Shown here in pieces: positions 9,101 through 18,560 of a stretch of DNA of 64,000 nucleotides. The first letter of the stretch is position 1; every line of letters begins with the position of its first letter. The notes under the pieces are model-generated. The model was given only the letters and a program-made list of their open reading frames with translations. It had not been told where the DNA came from and did no database searches. This stretch comes from Brachybacterium muris (GTDB lineage: Bacteria > Actinomycetota > Actinomycetes > Actinomycetales > Dermabacteraceae). The stretch spans positions 2,852,001 to 2,916,000 of the forward strand of contig NZ_JAFBCB010000001.1 of NCBI RefSeq assembly GCF_016907455.1. The letters are read 5' to 3'. Both the position numbers and the translations under genes were made by a program.

Positions 9101-9847
9101 TCACTGGGGCAGTGCGGTGTGTTCTCGCATGTTCCTGTCGCCGGTGTCGATCCAGATTGTGTTGTGCACGATGCGGTCCATGATCGCATCGGCGTGGACT
9201 GCTCCACCGAGCCGGGCGTGCCAGTCCTTCTTCGGGTACTGGGTGCAGAACACGGTCGAGCCGGTGTCATAGCGGCGCTCGAGCAGTTCCAGCAGCATCG
9301 AACGCATTCCCTCGTCAGGATGGTCCAGCAGCCACTCGTCGATCACCAGCAGCGAGAACGTGGAGTACTTCCGCAGGAACTTCGTCTGGCCCTGCGGCTT
9401 GTCCTTTGCCAGGGCCCAGGCCTCTTCGAGGTCGGGCATTCGGATGTAGTGGGCTCGGAGCCGGTGCTGGCAGGCCTGCTTCGCCAGCGCGCAGCCGAGG
9501 TAGGACTTCCCTGAGCCGGTGAAGCCCTGGAAGACCACGTTCTGTTGCCGCTGGATGAAGGAGCAGGTTGCCAGTTGCGCGATCACGTTCCGGTTCAGTC
9601 CCCGTTCCTCGACCAGATCCAGCCGCCGCAGGTCCGCTCCGGGATAACGCAGCCCCGCCCGGCGGATCAGACCCTCGACCTTTCCATGATTGAAGATGGA
9701 ATGCGCCTCGTCCACGATCAGCTGGAGCCGTTCCTGGAACGACATCCCCAGCACGTGAGCCTCATCCTGGGCATCGATCGCGTCCAGCAGCGCGGTCGCG
9801 CCCATCTCGCGCAGCTTCCGCTTCGTGTCGTTATCGATCACGCTCAC
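9101..9847 (-). CDS. istB: IS21 helper ATPase IstB (copy 1)
   Basis: DnaA/AAA-like ATPase that assists the IstA transposase in target capture. 248 residues from GTG 9847 (VSVIDNDTKRK), which overlaps the istA stop by 4 nt (GTGA). Walker A is GFTGSGKSYLGCALA (about residues 105-119) and Walker B is SLLVIDEW. Length is usual for IstB. A longer in-frame extension upstream lies inside istA and is a shadow. Confidence 0.95.
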   Translation of the reverse strand: MSVIDNDTKRKLREMGATALLDAIDAQDEAHVLGMSFQERLQLIVDEAHSIFNHGKVEGLIRRAGLRYPGADLRRLDLVEERGLNRNVIAQLATCSFIQRQQNVVFQGFTGSGKSYLGCALAKQACQHRLRAHYIRMPDLEEAWALAKDKPQGQTKFLRKYSTFSLLVIDEWLLDHPDEGMRSMLLELLERRYDTGSTVFCTQYPKKDWHARLGGAVHADAIMDRIVHNTIWIDTGDRNMREHTALPQ

Positions 9848-11406
9848 CGGACACCTCCGGCGTAGTAGTCGGCGCCACGGACGTATCCGCCGTCTTCCGC
9901 GGGTTCCTCGCGGGGTGGACGCAGGGCGGCGACCTTGTCCTGCCCGGTGGCCAAGATCGGGTGCAGATGCGCATAGCGCGGTGAACGGACCCGTCCCGTC
10001 AGCGCGAGTGCGCAGGCCGCCTCGACCCGATCTACGGAGAAGCGGCGAGAGAGCCGTAGCACCGCCAACGCGGGATCCAGGCCCTGTTCCACGATCGGCA
10101 CGGACTCGAAGATCCGCTGGATCACGATCACCGTGGCCGGCCCGACCCGATCTGCCCACGCCCGCACCCTCTGCGCGTCCCAGGCCTGGAAACGCTCGCC
10201 CGCAGGTAGGTCCGCGTCGTTGGTGCGGTACTCATTGCTCGCGGTCTCCGGGAGCAGCAGGTGACTGGTCAGTCGCTGGCTGCCCTGATAGATCTCCAGC
10301 GTCCGGGCCGTGATGCGCAGATCGACCTTCGCGCCGATGTGCGCGAACGGCGCGGAGTAGAAGTTCCGCGCGAACGTGACGTGCCCGTTCCTGCCCACTC
10401 GTCGTCCGTAGTGCCATGTCGAGATCTCGTAGGGCACCGCCGGCAGCGGCGTCAGCAGCGGCCGCTCCTCCGCGTCGAACACGCTGGCGCGGGATCCGGG
10501 CCGCTTCTGGAACGGCTCCGCGTTATAGGCCTCCATCCGCTGCCCGATGGCGGCTGCAAGTTCGGGCAGGGACGTGAATCGCTGATCCCGCAGCCCGGCG
10601 ATGACCCAGGTCGCGACGTGCGCGACGGTGTTCTCCACGCTCGCCTTGTCTTTCGGTTTCCGCACCCTCCCCGGGAGCACCGCCGCCGAGTAATGCGCTG
10701 CCATCTCGCGATACGCATCGTTCAGGACGATCTCGCCCTCGCGGGGGTGCTTCACCACACCGGTCTTGAGGTTGTCCGGAACGATCCTCGGGACCGTCCC
10801 GCCCAGCGCCTCGAACATCGCTACGTGCGCTCGCAGCCAGGACTCCTGGCGCATATCCAGCGCCGGGAAGCAGAACGCGTAACGAGAAAAAGGCAGGCAG
10901 GCAACGAACAAGAACACCTTCGAGACCTCGCCGGTGACCGGATCGGCCAGCTCCATCGTGGGGCCGGACCAGTCGACCTCCACGCTCTGGCCGGCCTTGT
11001 GACCGACTCTCGAAGCGGCACCGGTGACCATGACGTGGTGCTGGTAGGTGCGGCAAAACCGGTCATACCCCATCGCCGGATCCCCAGCCGCCGTGGTCGC
11101 GTCGAAGTACTCGCCGTGCAACAGCTTCAGCGTCACGCCGACCCTGGCCATCTCTCGATGGACCTGTTCCCAGTCCGGCTGTGCGAACACGCTCTCGTGC
11201 TCGCCCCGGCCCGGGAACAACCGGGCATACACCTGCTCATCGGCGACGTCCGCGATATCGCCCCACCCGATCCCTGCAGCGTCAGCGGCCTCGAACACCG
11301 CCCTCACGGACTTGCGGGACATGCCCTGCGAGGACGAAATCGCTCGCCCCGACAGACCTTCTGCGCGCAGCTGGAGCACCAGCTTCGCCCTGATCTTCCG
11401 TACCAT
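9844..11406 (-). CDS. istA: IS21 transposase IstA (copy 1)
   Basis: DDE transposase of 520 residues. N-terminal helix-turn-helix (LRAEGLSGRAISSSQGMSRK), then the retroviral-integrase-type core with the three acidic residues in VEVDWSGPT, RIVPDNLKTG and DKASVENTV, then a basic C-terminal domain. ATG 11406 is preceded by AAGGAG, part of a strong hairpin described separately. Translation is coupled to istB. Confidence 0.95.
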   Translation of the reverse strand: MVRKIRAKLVLQLRAEGLSGRAISSSQGMSRKSVRAVFEAADAAGIGWGDIADVADEQVYARLFPGRGEHESVFAQPDWEQVHREMARVGVTLKLLHGEYFDATTAAGDPAMGYDRFCRTYQHHVMVTGAASRVGHKAGQSVEVDWSGPTMELADPVTGEVSKVFLFVACLPFSRYAFCFPALDMRQESWLRAHVAMFEALGGTVPRIVPDNLKTGVVKHPREGEIVLNDAYREMAAHYSAAVLPGRVRKPKDKASVENTVAHVATWVIAGLRDQRFTSLPELAAAIGQRMEAYNAEPFQKRPGSRASVFDAEERPLLTPLPAVPYEISTWHYGRRVGRNGHVTFARNFYSAPFAHIGAKVDLRITARTLEIYQGSQRLTSHLLLPETASNEYRTNDADLPAGERFQAWDAQRVRAWADRVGPATVIVIQRIFESVPIVEQGLDPALAVLRLSRRFSVDRVEAACALALTGRVRSPRYAHLHPILATGQDKVAALRPPREEPAEDGGYVRGADYYAGGVR

Positions 11407-11414
11407 TCCAGATT

Positions 11415-11455
11415 GCTCCTTCCGCCGCGTGCCCTATACACACGGCGGAAGGAGC
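11415..11455 (-). promoter_or_regulatory. Hairpin covering the istA ribosome binding site (IS copy 1)
   Basis: GCTCCTTCCGCCG (11415-11427) and CGGCGGAAGGAGC (11443-11455) are a perfect 13-bp inverted repeat with a 15-nt loop, ending 8 bp upstream of the istA ATG. On the istA transcript, the arm nearest istA contains GGAAGGAG, the only good Shine-Dalgarno. The loop holds TATAGG, a possible -10 box, on the same strand. Repeated in the other copies at 35106-35146, 37400-37440 and 38001-38041. Confidence 0.7.
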
Positions 11456-11835
11456 GTAGACAGAGCGGCCCCAACGACACCACTGGTGGTCCCGAACGAC
11501 GCCACCGCTACGGCAGCGACGTGGCACCCGAACCCTCGATCAGCGGACCCCAGCGAGGCGAATATTCAGCTCGCCGCACTGGGGTCGATGCCCCTGACCG
11601 CATACTCCGCCCACGTGGTGCTGATCCTGGTGATCGCCGGTCCCGGTGGCGGGCTCCATTCGATGGCGGCCTGGCTGTGGATGGGACTGGGGCTGATCCT
11701 CGCCTGCACCGTGTGGGCGCTGTACCGGGGGCGAGGCCCGTTGGAGACGATCACCGCACGGTCCGCCCGCGCGATGGCCGCGGGAACCGAGAACATCACG
11801 ACTGCCGGCTGAGCGCCGGATGGGAGGATGGCGGC

Positions 11836-12609
11836 GTGCAAGCCTCTCCGTCGGTGCCGGCGCCCTCCTCCCGCATCCAGCTGCTGCTGGGCCTGGAGAT
11901 CGCCGTGGTCCTCGCGCTGTCCCTGGGGCGCTCCGCCTTCTACGCGGTACTGGCGCTGATCGACGCGTTCACCCGCGGTCCGCTCGCCGAGCAGACCACC
12001 GCCCTGAACCGCTCCGCCTCGGATCGACCCTGGTTCGACCTGGTGCACCAGCTGGCGAACGTGGCCTTCGCTCTGGCCCCGGTGGCGCTGGTGCTCCTGC
12101 TGCTCACCCTCACGGGCACGGCGGCGGTGCGCGCCCTGGGACTGGACCTGAGGCGACCGGGCAAGGACCTGCTGTGGGGTGTGGTGCTGACCGCCTGCAT
12201 CGGACTGCCGGGCCTGGCGATCTACTACCTGGGCCGGGCACTCGGTGCCACTCTCGAGGTGATCCCCGCGGCACTGGACACCCACTGGTGGACGGTTCCG
12301 GTACTGGTCCTGCACGCGCTCAAGAACGCCCTGGTCGAGGAGGTGATCGTGGCCGGCTACCTGGTGCTCCGCCTGGAGCAGCTGGGCTGGAAGCCGGTGG
12401 CGATCGTCGCGGCCTCCGCGGTGCTGCGGGGGCTGTACCACCTGTACCAGGGCATCGGCCCGGGCCTGGCGAACATGCTGATGGGGGTGGTGTTCGCGGA
12501 GTGGTTCCGTCGCACCCGGCGCACCATGCCCCTGGTCATCGCCCACACCCTGCTGGATGTGGTGGCGTTCGTGGGCTACGCGCTGCTGCGCGACTACATC
12601 TCGACCTGA
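11836..12609 (+). CDS. CPBP-family intramembrane metalloprotease
   Basis: A 257-residue polytopic membrane protein with about seven hydrophobic segments. It has the CPBP/Abi signature order: EEVIVAGYLVLRLEQL (Glu-Glu motif), RGLYHLYQG (His) and VIAHTLLDVV (His-x3-Asp), the predicted zinc site of type II CAAX-prenyl-protease relatives. Start GTG 11836 is chosen because GGGAGG lies 8-13 bp upstream; the frame upstream runs through the IS and the pseudogene. The bacterial substrate is unknown. Confidence 0.88.
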   Translation: MQASPSVPAPSSRIQLLLGLEIAVVLALSLGRSAFYAVLALIDAFTRGPLAEQTTALNRSASDRPWFDLVHQLANVAFALAPVALVLLLLTLTGTAAVRALGLDLRRPGKDLLWGVVLTACIGLPGLAIYYLGRALGATLEVIPAALDTHWWTVPVLVLHALKNALVEEVIVAGYLVLRLEQLGWKPVAIVAASAVLRGLYHLYQGIGPGLANMLMGVVFAEWFRRTRRTMPLVIAHTLLDVVAFVGYALLRDYIST

Positions 12610-12680
12610 CAGCCGCCCCAGCAGCAGGGCACACCCAGCTGCCTCGCCCGGCCCGGAGCGCGGGAGTCAGGCGGGACCGG

Positions 12681-13004
12681 TCACAAGACGAAGGGCTCGT
12701 GGTCGCCGTCCGCCTCCAGCGGCAGCCCGGACTCGAACCACTGGTCCATGCCGCCGCGCACATTGATCGCGTCGTAGCCGTTGCCGTTCAGCCACTGCGA
12801 CACCTGGGCACTGCGCCCGCCGGTACGGCACACGATGTACAGGTCGCCGTCCTCGGGCAGCTCGCCGAGCTTCTCCAGCAGGGAGCTGGCCGGCAGGTGC
12901 TGGGCACCGGGGGCATGCCCGGCATCCCACTCGGACTGCTCACGCACATCGATCAGCTGGGCGCCCTCGGGCACCTCGTTCGGGGCGACGCTCTCGAGTT
13001 CCAT
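12681..13004 (-). CDS. Single-domain rhodanese-like protein
   Basis: 107 residues from ATG 13004 (MELESVAPNEVPEGAQLIDV). It holds one rhodanese domain with DVREQSEWDAGHAPGA and the active-site loop CRTGGRSAQV whose Cys carries the persulfide in sulfur transfer. Cytoplasmic; partner unknown. Its gene converges on the CPBP protease gene with a 71-bp gap. Confidence 0.92.
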   Translation of the reverse strand: MELESVAPNEVPEGAQLIDVREQSEWDAGHAPGAQHLPASSLLEKLGELPEDGDLYIVCRTGGRSAQVSQWLNGNGYDAINVRGGMDQWFESGLPLEADGDHEPFVL

Positions 13005-13059
13005 GCTGCCCACCCTATGCGGTGCCCCCTGTAGACGCCTTCCGTCGCCGTCGTACCGC

Positions 13060-13113
13060 GAGTGGACGCCGGTGGCTGCGTTCACCGTCATTCGCAGCCA
13101 CTGGCGTCCACTC
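13060..13113. repeat. 54-bp intergenic palindrome, copy 1
   Basis: Arms GAGTGGACGCCGGTGGCTGC(G) at 13060-13080 and the complement at 13093-13113 match at 20 of 21 positions around a 12-nt centre. It lies between the rhodanese and FtsX genes. Two relatives of exactly the same length are at 27535-27588 and 61377-61430. Confidence 0.85.
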
Positions 13114-13155
13114 ATCACTGCCCCCATCCCCGGGGGCGCGCCCGGAAAGCCTGGC

Positions 13156-14499
13156 CTATGCCGTGCGCAGCGCTGCCCGCCGCACCAGCGGTGCCGACAC
13201 CAGCACCGCCGCAACCACCAGGGCATATGCCCCGAACACGCCCAGGAAGTACAGGATCACGGTGCGTGGATCCGCAGCGCCGCCACCGAATACGATCAGC
13301 AGCACCAGGAACGCGGTGAACGTGGCCACCACCGAGCTCAGCAGCACCGGCAGGGTGATCTCGGCCAGGCGGGCCCGGTGCAGCTGGGACACCTCCGCGC
13401 CGGCGATGTGCTGGGCCCGGATCTGCGGGGCGTGGTCGATCACCCGAGCAGTCTGGGTGACCCCGGTGACCACCGCCGCGAGCACTGCGGCGATGCCCAG
13501 GGTGAGCATCCCGCCGGTGTGCAGGGCAGTGGCCAGCATCTGGTCATCCGGGGTGGAGGGCTCGATGGTGGCGATGATGGTGAGGAACCCGGCGATGACC
13601 ATCGCGAAGGTGATGCCGGAGACCGCACGCCACCCGGCGCGGGGATCAGCGGCCAGGCGGCGCGCACCCACCAGCAGCGCCGGTGCGGGTGCGAGGGCTG
13701 CAGCGATCCGAGCCGCGACCCACACCAGGAACGGGCCCGCCACGTTCATGCCGGCCACGATGGCCGCGACGAAGCCGATCGCGATCACCATCCCCAGGTT
13801 CGAGCCCTGGGAGTCGATCATCGGCATGATCTGCATGAACAGGAGGAAGCCGATGATCAGCGCACCCCAGATCAGCAGCCTCAGCACCGACATCCGCACG
13901 GTCCGGGAGTCCCGGGCCACGCCCAGCGGGCTCAGCACCACACCGGTCAGCGACACCGCGGCGGAGGCCGCGGCCAGCAGCACCACGCCCGCGATCAGCA
14001 GGGGGTAGGCCCACCAGGGCATCAGCAGCTCACCCACCGTGAACGGGGTGATCCCGAAGTCCAGTGCGGTCAGCGGTGCGGCGGCGAGCATGTGCACCAC
14101 CACCCCGGCGGCCGCCCCCAGCAGGGCCTGCGCGGCCAGGTCCAGCACGGCGGTCCCGCCCACCTGCGCGGTGGTCCCACCCACCAGGCGGATGGCGGCC
14201 AGATCCCGCTCACGGCGGGCCAGGGACAGGCGGGCTGCGGAACCCCCCAGGCCCACGGCGCTCGGGATCAGGAGCACGGAGGCGAACAGCGCACACAGCA
14301 TCAGGAACGGCATCAGCTGGGCCTCGGCGCTCACGGGACCGGTGAGGTCCGCGGGGATGCGTCGGGCGAAGGCGGCGGCACCACCGATCACAGTGGCGAT
14401 GATGGCGGTGGCGGCGGTGAAGGCGATCACCGGGAGGGCGTCGGCCAGTGCGCCTCGGCGGCGCAGCAGCAGCGGGGCGGAGGTGATCAGGGCGTTCAT
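13156..14499 (-). CDS. FtsX/MacB-type ABC transporter permease
   Basis: A 447-residue membrane protein with the FtsX-like permease layout: an N-terminal TM, repeated blocks of three to four TMs, and a C-terminal block beginning near LHRARLAEITLPVLLSSVVA. Family motif-like stretches ARRERDLAAIRLVGGTTAQV and ISGITFAMVIAG are visible. The ATPase gene is immediately upstream with a 4-nt ATGA overlap, so the two form one exporter or lipoprotein/peptide-handling complex. Substrate unknown. Confidence 0.87.
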   Translation of the reverse strand: MNALITSAPLLLRRRGALADALPVIAFTAATAIIATVIGGAAAFARRIPADLTGPVSAEAQLMPFLMLCALFASVLLIPSAVGLGGSAARLSLARRERDLAAIRLVGGTTAQVGGTAVLDLAAQALLGAAAGVVVHMLAAAPLTALDFGITPFTVGELLMPWWAYPLLIAGVVLLAAASAAVSLTGVVLSPLGVARDSRTVRMSVLRLLIWGALIIGFLLFMQIMPMIDSQGSNLGMVIAIGFVAAIVAGMNVAGPFLVWVAARIAAALAPAPALLVGARRLAADPRAGWRAVSGITFAMVIAGFLTIIATIEPSTPDDQMLATALHTGGMLTLGIAAVLAAVVTGVTQTARVIDHAPQIRAQHIAGAEVSQLHRARLAEITLPVLLSSVVATFTAFLVLLIVFGGGAADPRTVILYFLGVFGAYALVVAAVLVSAPLVRRAALRTA

Positions 14500-15323
14500 C
14501 GGGCACCCCCGGTGTTCTGCTGGGGACGCTGGAACTCGCGGTCGATGCGACCGTCACGCATCGCGACGGTGCGGCGGCACGCCACGGCCACGGTCGGGTC
14601 GTGGGTCACCATCACCAGGCTCGCACCGGACTCCCGGCAGGCCTCCACCAGGACCTGCAGCACGGACTGGCCGGTGGTCTGGTCCAGGGCGCCGGTGGGT
14701 TCGTCGGCGAACACCACCGACGGGCGTCCGGCCAGGGCGCGGGCGATCGCGACTCGCTGCGCCTGGCCACCGGAGAGCTGGCCGGGCCTGCGGTCGTGCA
14801 TCCCGTCCAGGCCCAGCCGGTCCAGCCAGCTGCGGGCCTCGCTCGAGGCTGCCCGGCGGGAGACCCCACCCAGCATGCGCGGCAGCATCACGTTCTCCAC
14901 TGCGGTCAGTTCGGGCAGCAGCTGCCCGTCCTGGAAGACGAAGCCGAAGACGCTGCGGCGCAGGCGAGTGCGTCGGCGGTCCGGGAGGGAGGCGAGGTCC
15001 GTGCCGTCGTGCAGCACGGTGCCGGAGGTGGGGCGCAGGATCCCGGCAAGGGTGTGCAGCAGAGTGGTCTTGCCGCAGCCGGACGGCCCCATCACGGCGA
15101 TCGAGTCGGCGCGGGCCACGTCCAGGTCCACGCCGTCCAGGGCGAACGTGCCGGTGCCCTTCTCGCCGTAGGACTTGACCAGCCGACGAGCGCTGAGCAC
15201 GGGCACGGGGCCGCTGATCGGTACGTCCGGGGCGTGGTGCAGATCGTGGGTGACGGGGGCGGCGGGGCCCGTGGAGTGCACGGGCCCGGTAGGACGGGTG
15301 TCGGTCAGGGGTGCGATGTTCAT
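14496..15323 (-). CDS. ABC transporter ATP-binding protein (LolD/MacB type)
   Basis: ATPase partner of the FtsX-like permease. 275 residues from ATG 15323 (MNIAPLTDTRPTG), with a Pro-rich N-terminal tail of about 45 residues before the nucleotide-binding domain. Walker A GPSGCGKTTLLHTLAG, signature LSGGQAQRVAIARAL, Walker B VVFADEPTGALD, and switch His in VMVTHDPTVA. Upstream in-frame codons to 15419 overlap a terminator hairpin and are not supported. Confidence 0.92.
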   Translation of the reverse strand: MNIAPLTDTRPTGPVHSTGPAAPVTHDLHHAPDVPISGPVPVLSARRLVKSYGEKGTGTFALDGVDLDVARADSIAVMGPSGCGKTTLLHTLAGILRPTSGTVLHDGTDLASLPDRRRTRLRRSVFGFVFQDGQLLPELTAVENVMLPRMLGGVSRRAASSEARSWLDRLGLDGMHDRRPGQLSGGQAQRVAIARALAGRPSVVFADEPTGALDQTTGQSVLQVLVEACRESGASLVMVTHDPTVAVACRRTVAMRDGRIDREFQRPQQNTGGAR

Positions 15324-15359
15324 GGCATCCAGCCTGGCCGCAAGGGCCCCGGACGCGCG

Positions 15360-15389
15360 TCGGCCCCGGGAGCGATCTCCCGGGGCCGA
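15360..15389 (-). terminator. Terminator hairpin of the pst operon
   Basis: TCGGCCCCGGGAG (15360-15372) and CTCCCGGGGCCGA (15377-15389) form a perfect 13-bp stem with a CGAT loop. It begins 55 bp beyond the pstB stop, between pstB and the next gene on the same strand. There is no T-run. Confidence 0.75.
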
Positions 15390-15443
15390 TGTCAGACCGT
15401 GGTCGCACGCTGATGTCACACCGGCGCCGGTTGGTCGGGCAGG

Positions 15444-16229
<786 letters not shown>

Positions 16230-16257
16230 CGTGGTTCCTTTCGCTGGGGACGCCGGC

Positions 16258-17430
16258 TCAGCGGCTGATCTTCGGAGAGAAGTAGTGGCTGACCAGGCGC
16301 GCGATGATGTTCAGCACCATCACGATGATGATCAGGGTGAGGGCCGCCGCCCAGGCACGATCGATGTTCGTGGTGATCGAGCAGGCGTACACCTCCTGGT
16401 TGATCGGGTTGGTGACCGTATCGCTCATGCAGTTCGCGCTGCCGTTGCGGTACTGCTGGTTGATGTACGTGGGCAGCGTGGCCATGCGACCGTCGAACAT
16501 GTTCCAGTTGATCGAGGTCACCATGCCCACCGTGAGCAGCAGTGGCGCGGTCTCGCCGATCACGCGGGCGATCGCCAGGGTGATGCCGGTGGTCAGACCC
16601 GCCACGGCGGTGCGCAGCACCACCCGCACGATGGTCAGCCACTTCGGCACCCCGAGGGCGTAGGCCGCCTCGCGCAGGTCCATCGGCACCAGGCGCAGCA
16701 TCTCCTCGCTGGAGCGCACCACGGTGGGGATCATCAGCAGCGACAGCGCCACTGAGCCCATGATGCCCATGCGCACGCCCTGCTGGCCGTCCGGCAGGAA
16801 CGCCAGGAACAGGGCCAGGCCGAACAGGCCCGCCACAATCGAGGGGATGCCGGTCATCACGTCCACCAGGAAGGTGACGCCCTTGCCGAGCACGCGCCGC
16901 CAGCCCTGATCGGCGTACTCCACCAGGAAGATCGCGGTGAACAGCCCGATCGGGATGGAGATGATCGAGGCCCACAGGGTGATCAGCAGCGTGCCCACGG
17001 TCGCGTGCAGCACACCACCGGCATCGGCACCGCCGACGATGCCGGACATGTCCTCGGTCCAGAACGAGAACGGGGTGGGCGAGGCCTGGATCAGGCGGGC
17101 ACCGCCGCGGGAGAGGACCTCCCACAGCAAGGACACCAGCGGGAACATCGCCAGCGCGAACGCACCGATGACGATCAGCATCATCAGGCGGTCCATGGCC
17201 CAGCGGCGGCCCTCGCGGATCCACGAGTACACGTAGCCGAACAGCACATGGAGGATGAAGCCCAGCAGCATCAGCGCCGGGATCGAGAAGGCGTCGAAGG
17301 CCAGCAGGACGACGGCCGCGACAGCCGCACCGGCAAGGCCCGTGAACACCAGGTGGTACCAGGGCAGGCGTCGCTCGCCGCTGGCACGCATCATGGTGGG
17401 GATCTCGGGATCGGTGGTCGTGGTGCTCAT
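16258..17430 (-). CDS. pstA: Phosphate ABC transporter permease PstA
   Basis: Membrane subunit of the phosphate importer, 390 residues. It is longer than E. coli PstA because of about 90 extra N-terminal residues carrying two additional hydrophobic segments, an arrangement I believe is common in actinobacteria. The permease loop ([20 protein letters not shown]) and the PstA-like VEYADQGW segment are present. Ends with [15 protein letters not shown]. Starts 7 bp after pstC. Confidence 0.95.
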   Translation of the reverse strand: MSTTTTDPEIPTMMRASGERRLPWYHLVFTGLAGAAVAAVVLLAFDAFSIPALMLLGFILHVLFGYVYSWIREGRRWAMDRLMMLIVIGAFALAMFPLVSLLWEVLSRGGARLIQASPTPFSFWTEDMSGIVGGADAGGVLHATVGTLLITLWASIISIPIGLFTAIFLVEYADQGWRRVLGKGVTFLVDVMTGIPSIVAGLFGLALFLAFLPDGQQGVRMGIMGSVALSLLMIPTVVRSSEEMLRLVPMDLREAAYALGVPKWLTIVRVVLRTAVAGLTTGITLAIARVIGETAPLLLTVGMVTSINWNMFDGRMATLPTYINQQYRNGSANCMSDTVTNPINQEVYACSITTNIDRAWAAALTLIIIVMVLNIIARLVSHYFSPKISR

Positions 17431-17437
17431 GGTGACC

Positions 17438-18469
17438 TCAGCTCTTCGGGCCGCTGCGGGCGACGATGGCGCGGGCGATCGCGTTGATGATGAACGTCAG
17501 GACGAACAGCACCAGGCCCGTGAAGATCAGCAGGGACATGTCGACCCCGGAGGCCTCGGCCTGGCGGGAGGCGATGTTCGCCGCGATCGACTGGTGACGG
17601 CCCACCTCGAGGATGTGCCAGGAGAACGTGAACCCGGGGGCCAGGATCATCAGCACCGCCATGGTCTCGCCGAGCGCACGGCCCAGGCCCAGCATAGAAG
17701 CGGCCACCACGCCACTGCGCCCGAAGGGCAGCACGACGGTCTTGATGACCTCCCAGCGGGTGGCGCCGAGGGCCAGGGCGGCCTCCTCGGTGAGCCGCGG
17801 GGTCTGCAGGAACACCTCGCGGGCGATCGCGGTGATGATCGGCAGCACCATCACGGCCAGCACGACCGACGCCGAGGCCAGGTTCCGCATCGGGGCGGTG
17901 GGCTCACCGGCGAACAAGCCGATGATCGGCTCACCGCCCACCCACGGCATGAAGTCGGGCCACTGCAGCCAGCGTCCCAGGCCCCTGTCCGGATCCCCGA
18001 AGGTGTTGTTGAGGAAGACGTACAGCGGCTCCAGCTTGGGCACTAGCCAGATCCCGCCCCACAGGCCGTAGACCACCGACGGCACCGCGGCCAGCAGGTC
18101 GATCATGTAGCCCAGGCCCTGAGCCATCTTCCGCGGTGCGTAGTGGGAGATGAACAGGGCGATCAGCATCGAGATGGGGATCGCGATGACCAGGGCCAGG
18201 GCCGCGGCCAGCACGGTGCCGAAGATCAGCGGCGCCGTGTACTCGATGAGGGAGAACTCCGCGGTTCCGGCGAACTCCTGGCTGGCCTGGATCGCCGGCC
18301 ACGCCTCCAGGGTCAGGAAGACGGCGACCGCGGCGAGGGTGAGGAAGATCAGCAGCCCGGAGCCGATGCTGAGGTTCGAGAAGAGGCTGTCGCCGAACCT
18401 GCGGCCGCCGCGCTTCATGGAGACGGGCGGGGCGTCCGGGGTCTCGGGCGTGACATCAGTGGTGCTCAC
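17438..18469 (-). CDS. pstC: Phosphate ABC transporter permease PstC
   Basis: Second membrane subunit of the phosphate importer, 343 residues. It has six main TM segments and the conserved loop LTEEAALALGATRWEVIKTV; PRKMAQGLGYMIDLLAAVPS and VVYGLWG are hallmark PstC motifs. Separated from pstS by 91 bp that contain a strong hairpin, so its expression may be set lower than that of pstS. Confidence 0.96.
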   Translation of the reverse strand: MSTTDVTPETPDAPPVSMKRGGRRFGDSLFSNLSIGSGLLIFLTLAAVAVFLTLEAWPAIQASQEFAGTAEFSLIEYTAPLIFGTVLAAALALVIAIPISMLIALFISHYAPRKMAQGLGYMIDLLAAVPSVVYGLWGGIWLVPKLEPLYVFLNNTFGDPDRGLGRWLQWPDFMPWVGGEPIIGLFAGEPTAPMRNLASASVVLAVMVLPIITAIAREVFLQTPRLTEEAALALGATRWEVIKTVVLPFGRSGVVAASMLGLGRALGETMAVLMILAPGFTFSWHILEVGRHQSIAANIASRQAEASGVDMSLLIFTGLVLFVLTFIINAIARAIVARSGPKS

Positions 18470-18512
18470 AGGGACCTTCCTCGGAACTCACGGAGGGGTG
18501 GGGGAGACATCC

Positions 18513-18544
18513 GTGCCGCCGGGCCCCGAAAGGCCCGGCGGCAC
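18513..18544 (-). promoter_or_regulatory. pstS-pstC intercistronic hairpin
   Basis: A perfect 13-bp stem, GTGCCGCCGGGCC (18513-18525) with GGCCCGGCGGCAC (18532-18544), and a 6-nt loop. It lies 17 bp after the pstS stop and 43 bp before the pstC ATG. Such stems act as partial terminators or protect the upstream mRNA, and would give more binding protein than permease. Role is inferred. Confidence 0.7.
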
Positions 18545-18560
18545 AGAGTATCTCGCTGGA

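Larger units (their letters stand above)
8988..11568 (-). mobile_element. IS21-family insertion sequence, copy 1 (intact, 2581 bp)
   Basis: Carries istA and istB in the order and overlap typical of IS21. Ends are TGAGTATTCG (left) and, read inward from the right, TGAATATTCG, matching at 9 of 10. A second shared end motif, TGGGGACCGCCGATCG at 9027-9042, matches the complement of 11537-11552 at 14 of 16, in line with the multiple terminal repeats of this family. The target duplication GCTCGC lies at 8982-8987 and 11569-11574. Three more copies in the window have the same 2581-bp length; their encoded proteins are identical where intact. Confidence 0.95.
8791..11812 (+). pseudogene. Membrane acyltransferase-like (DUF418/DUF1624-type) gene, 5'-truncated and split by IS21
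   Basis: Two exactly joinable pieces flank the IS: 8791-8987 (WASYPEQLQASTPFTH... RTVRRLLAPLA) and 11575-11812 (ALGSMPLTAYSAHVVLILVI... ENITTAG, stop at 11810-11812). Removing the IS and one copy of the 6-bp duplication restores an open frame through the join (LAPLAALGSMPLTAY). The 'G-S-M-P-L-T-A-Y' block and TM pattern resemble heparan-alpha-glucosaminide N-acetyltransferase/DUF418 proteins (family call is inference). The normal N-terminal two thirds is missing upstream, so decay probably preceded the IS insertion. Confidence 0.75.
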
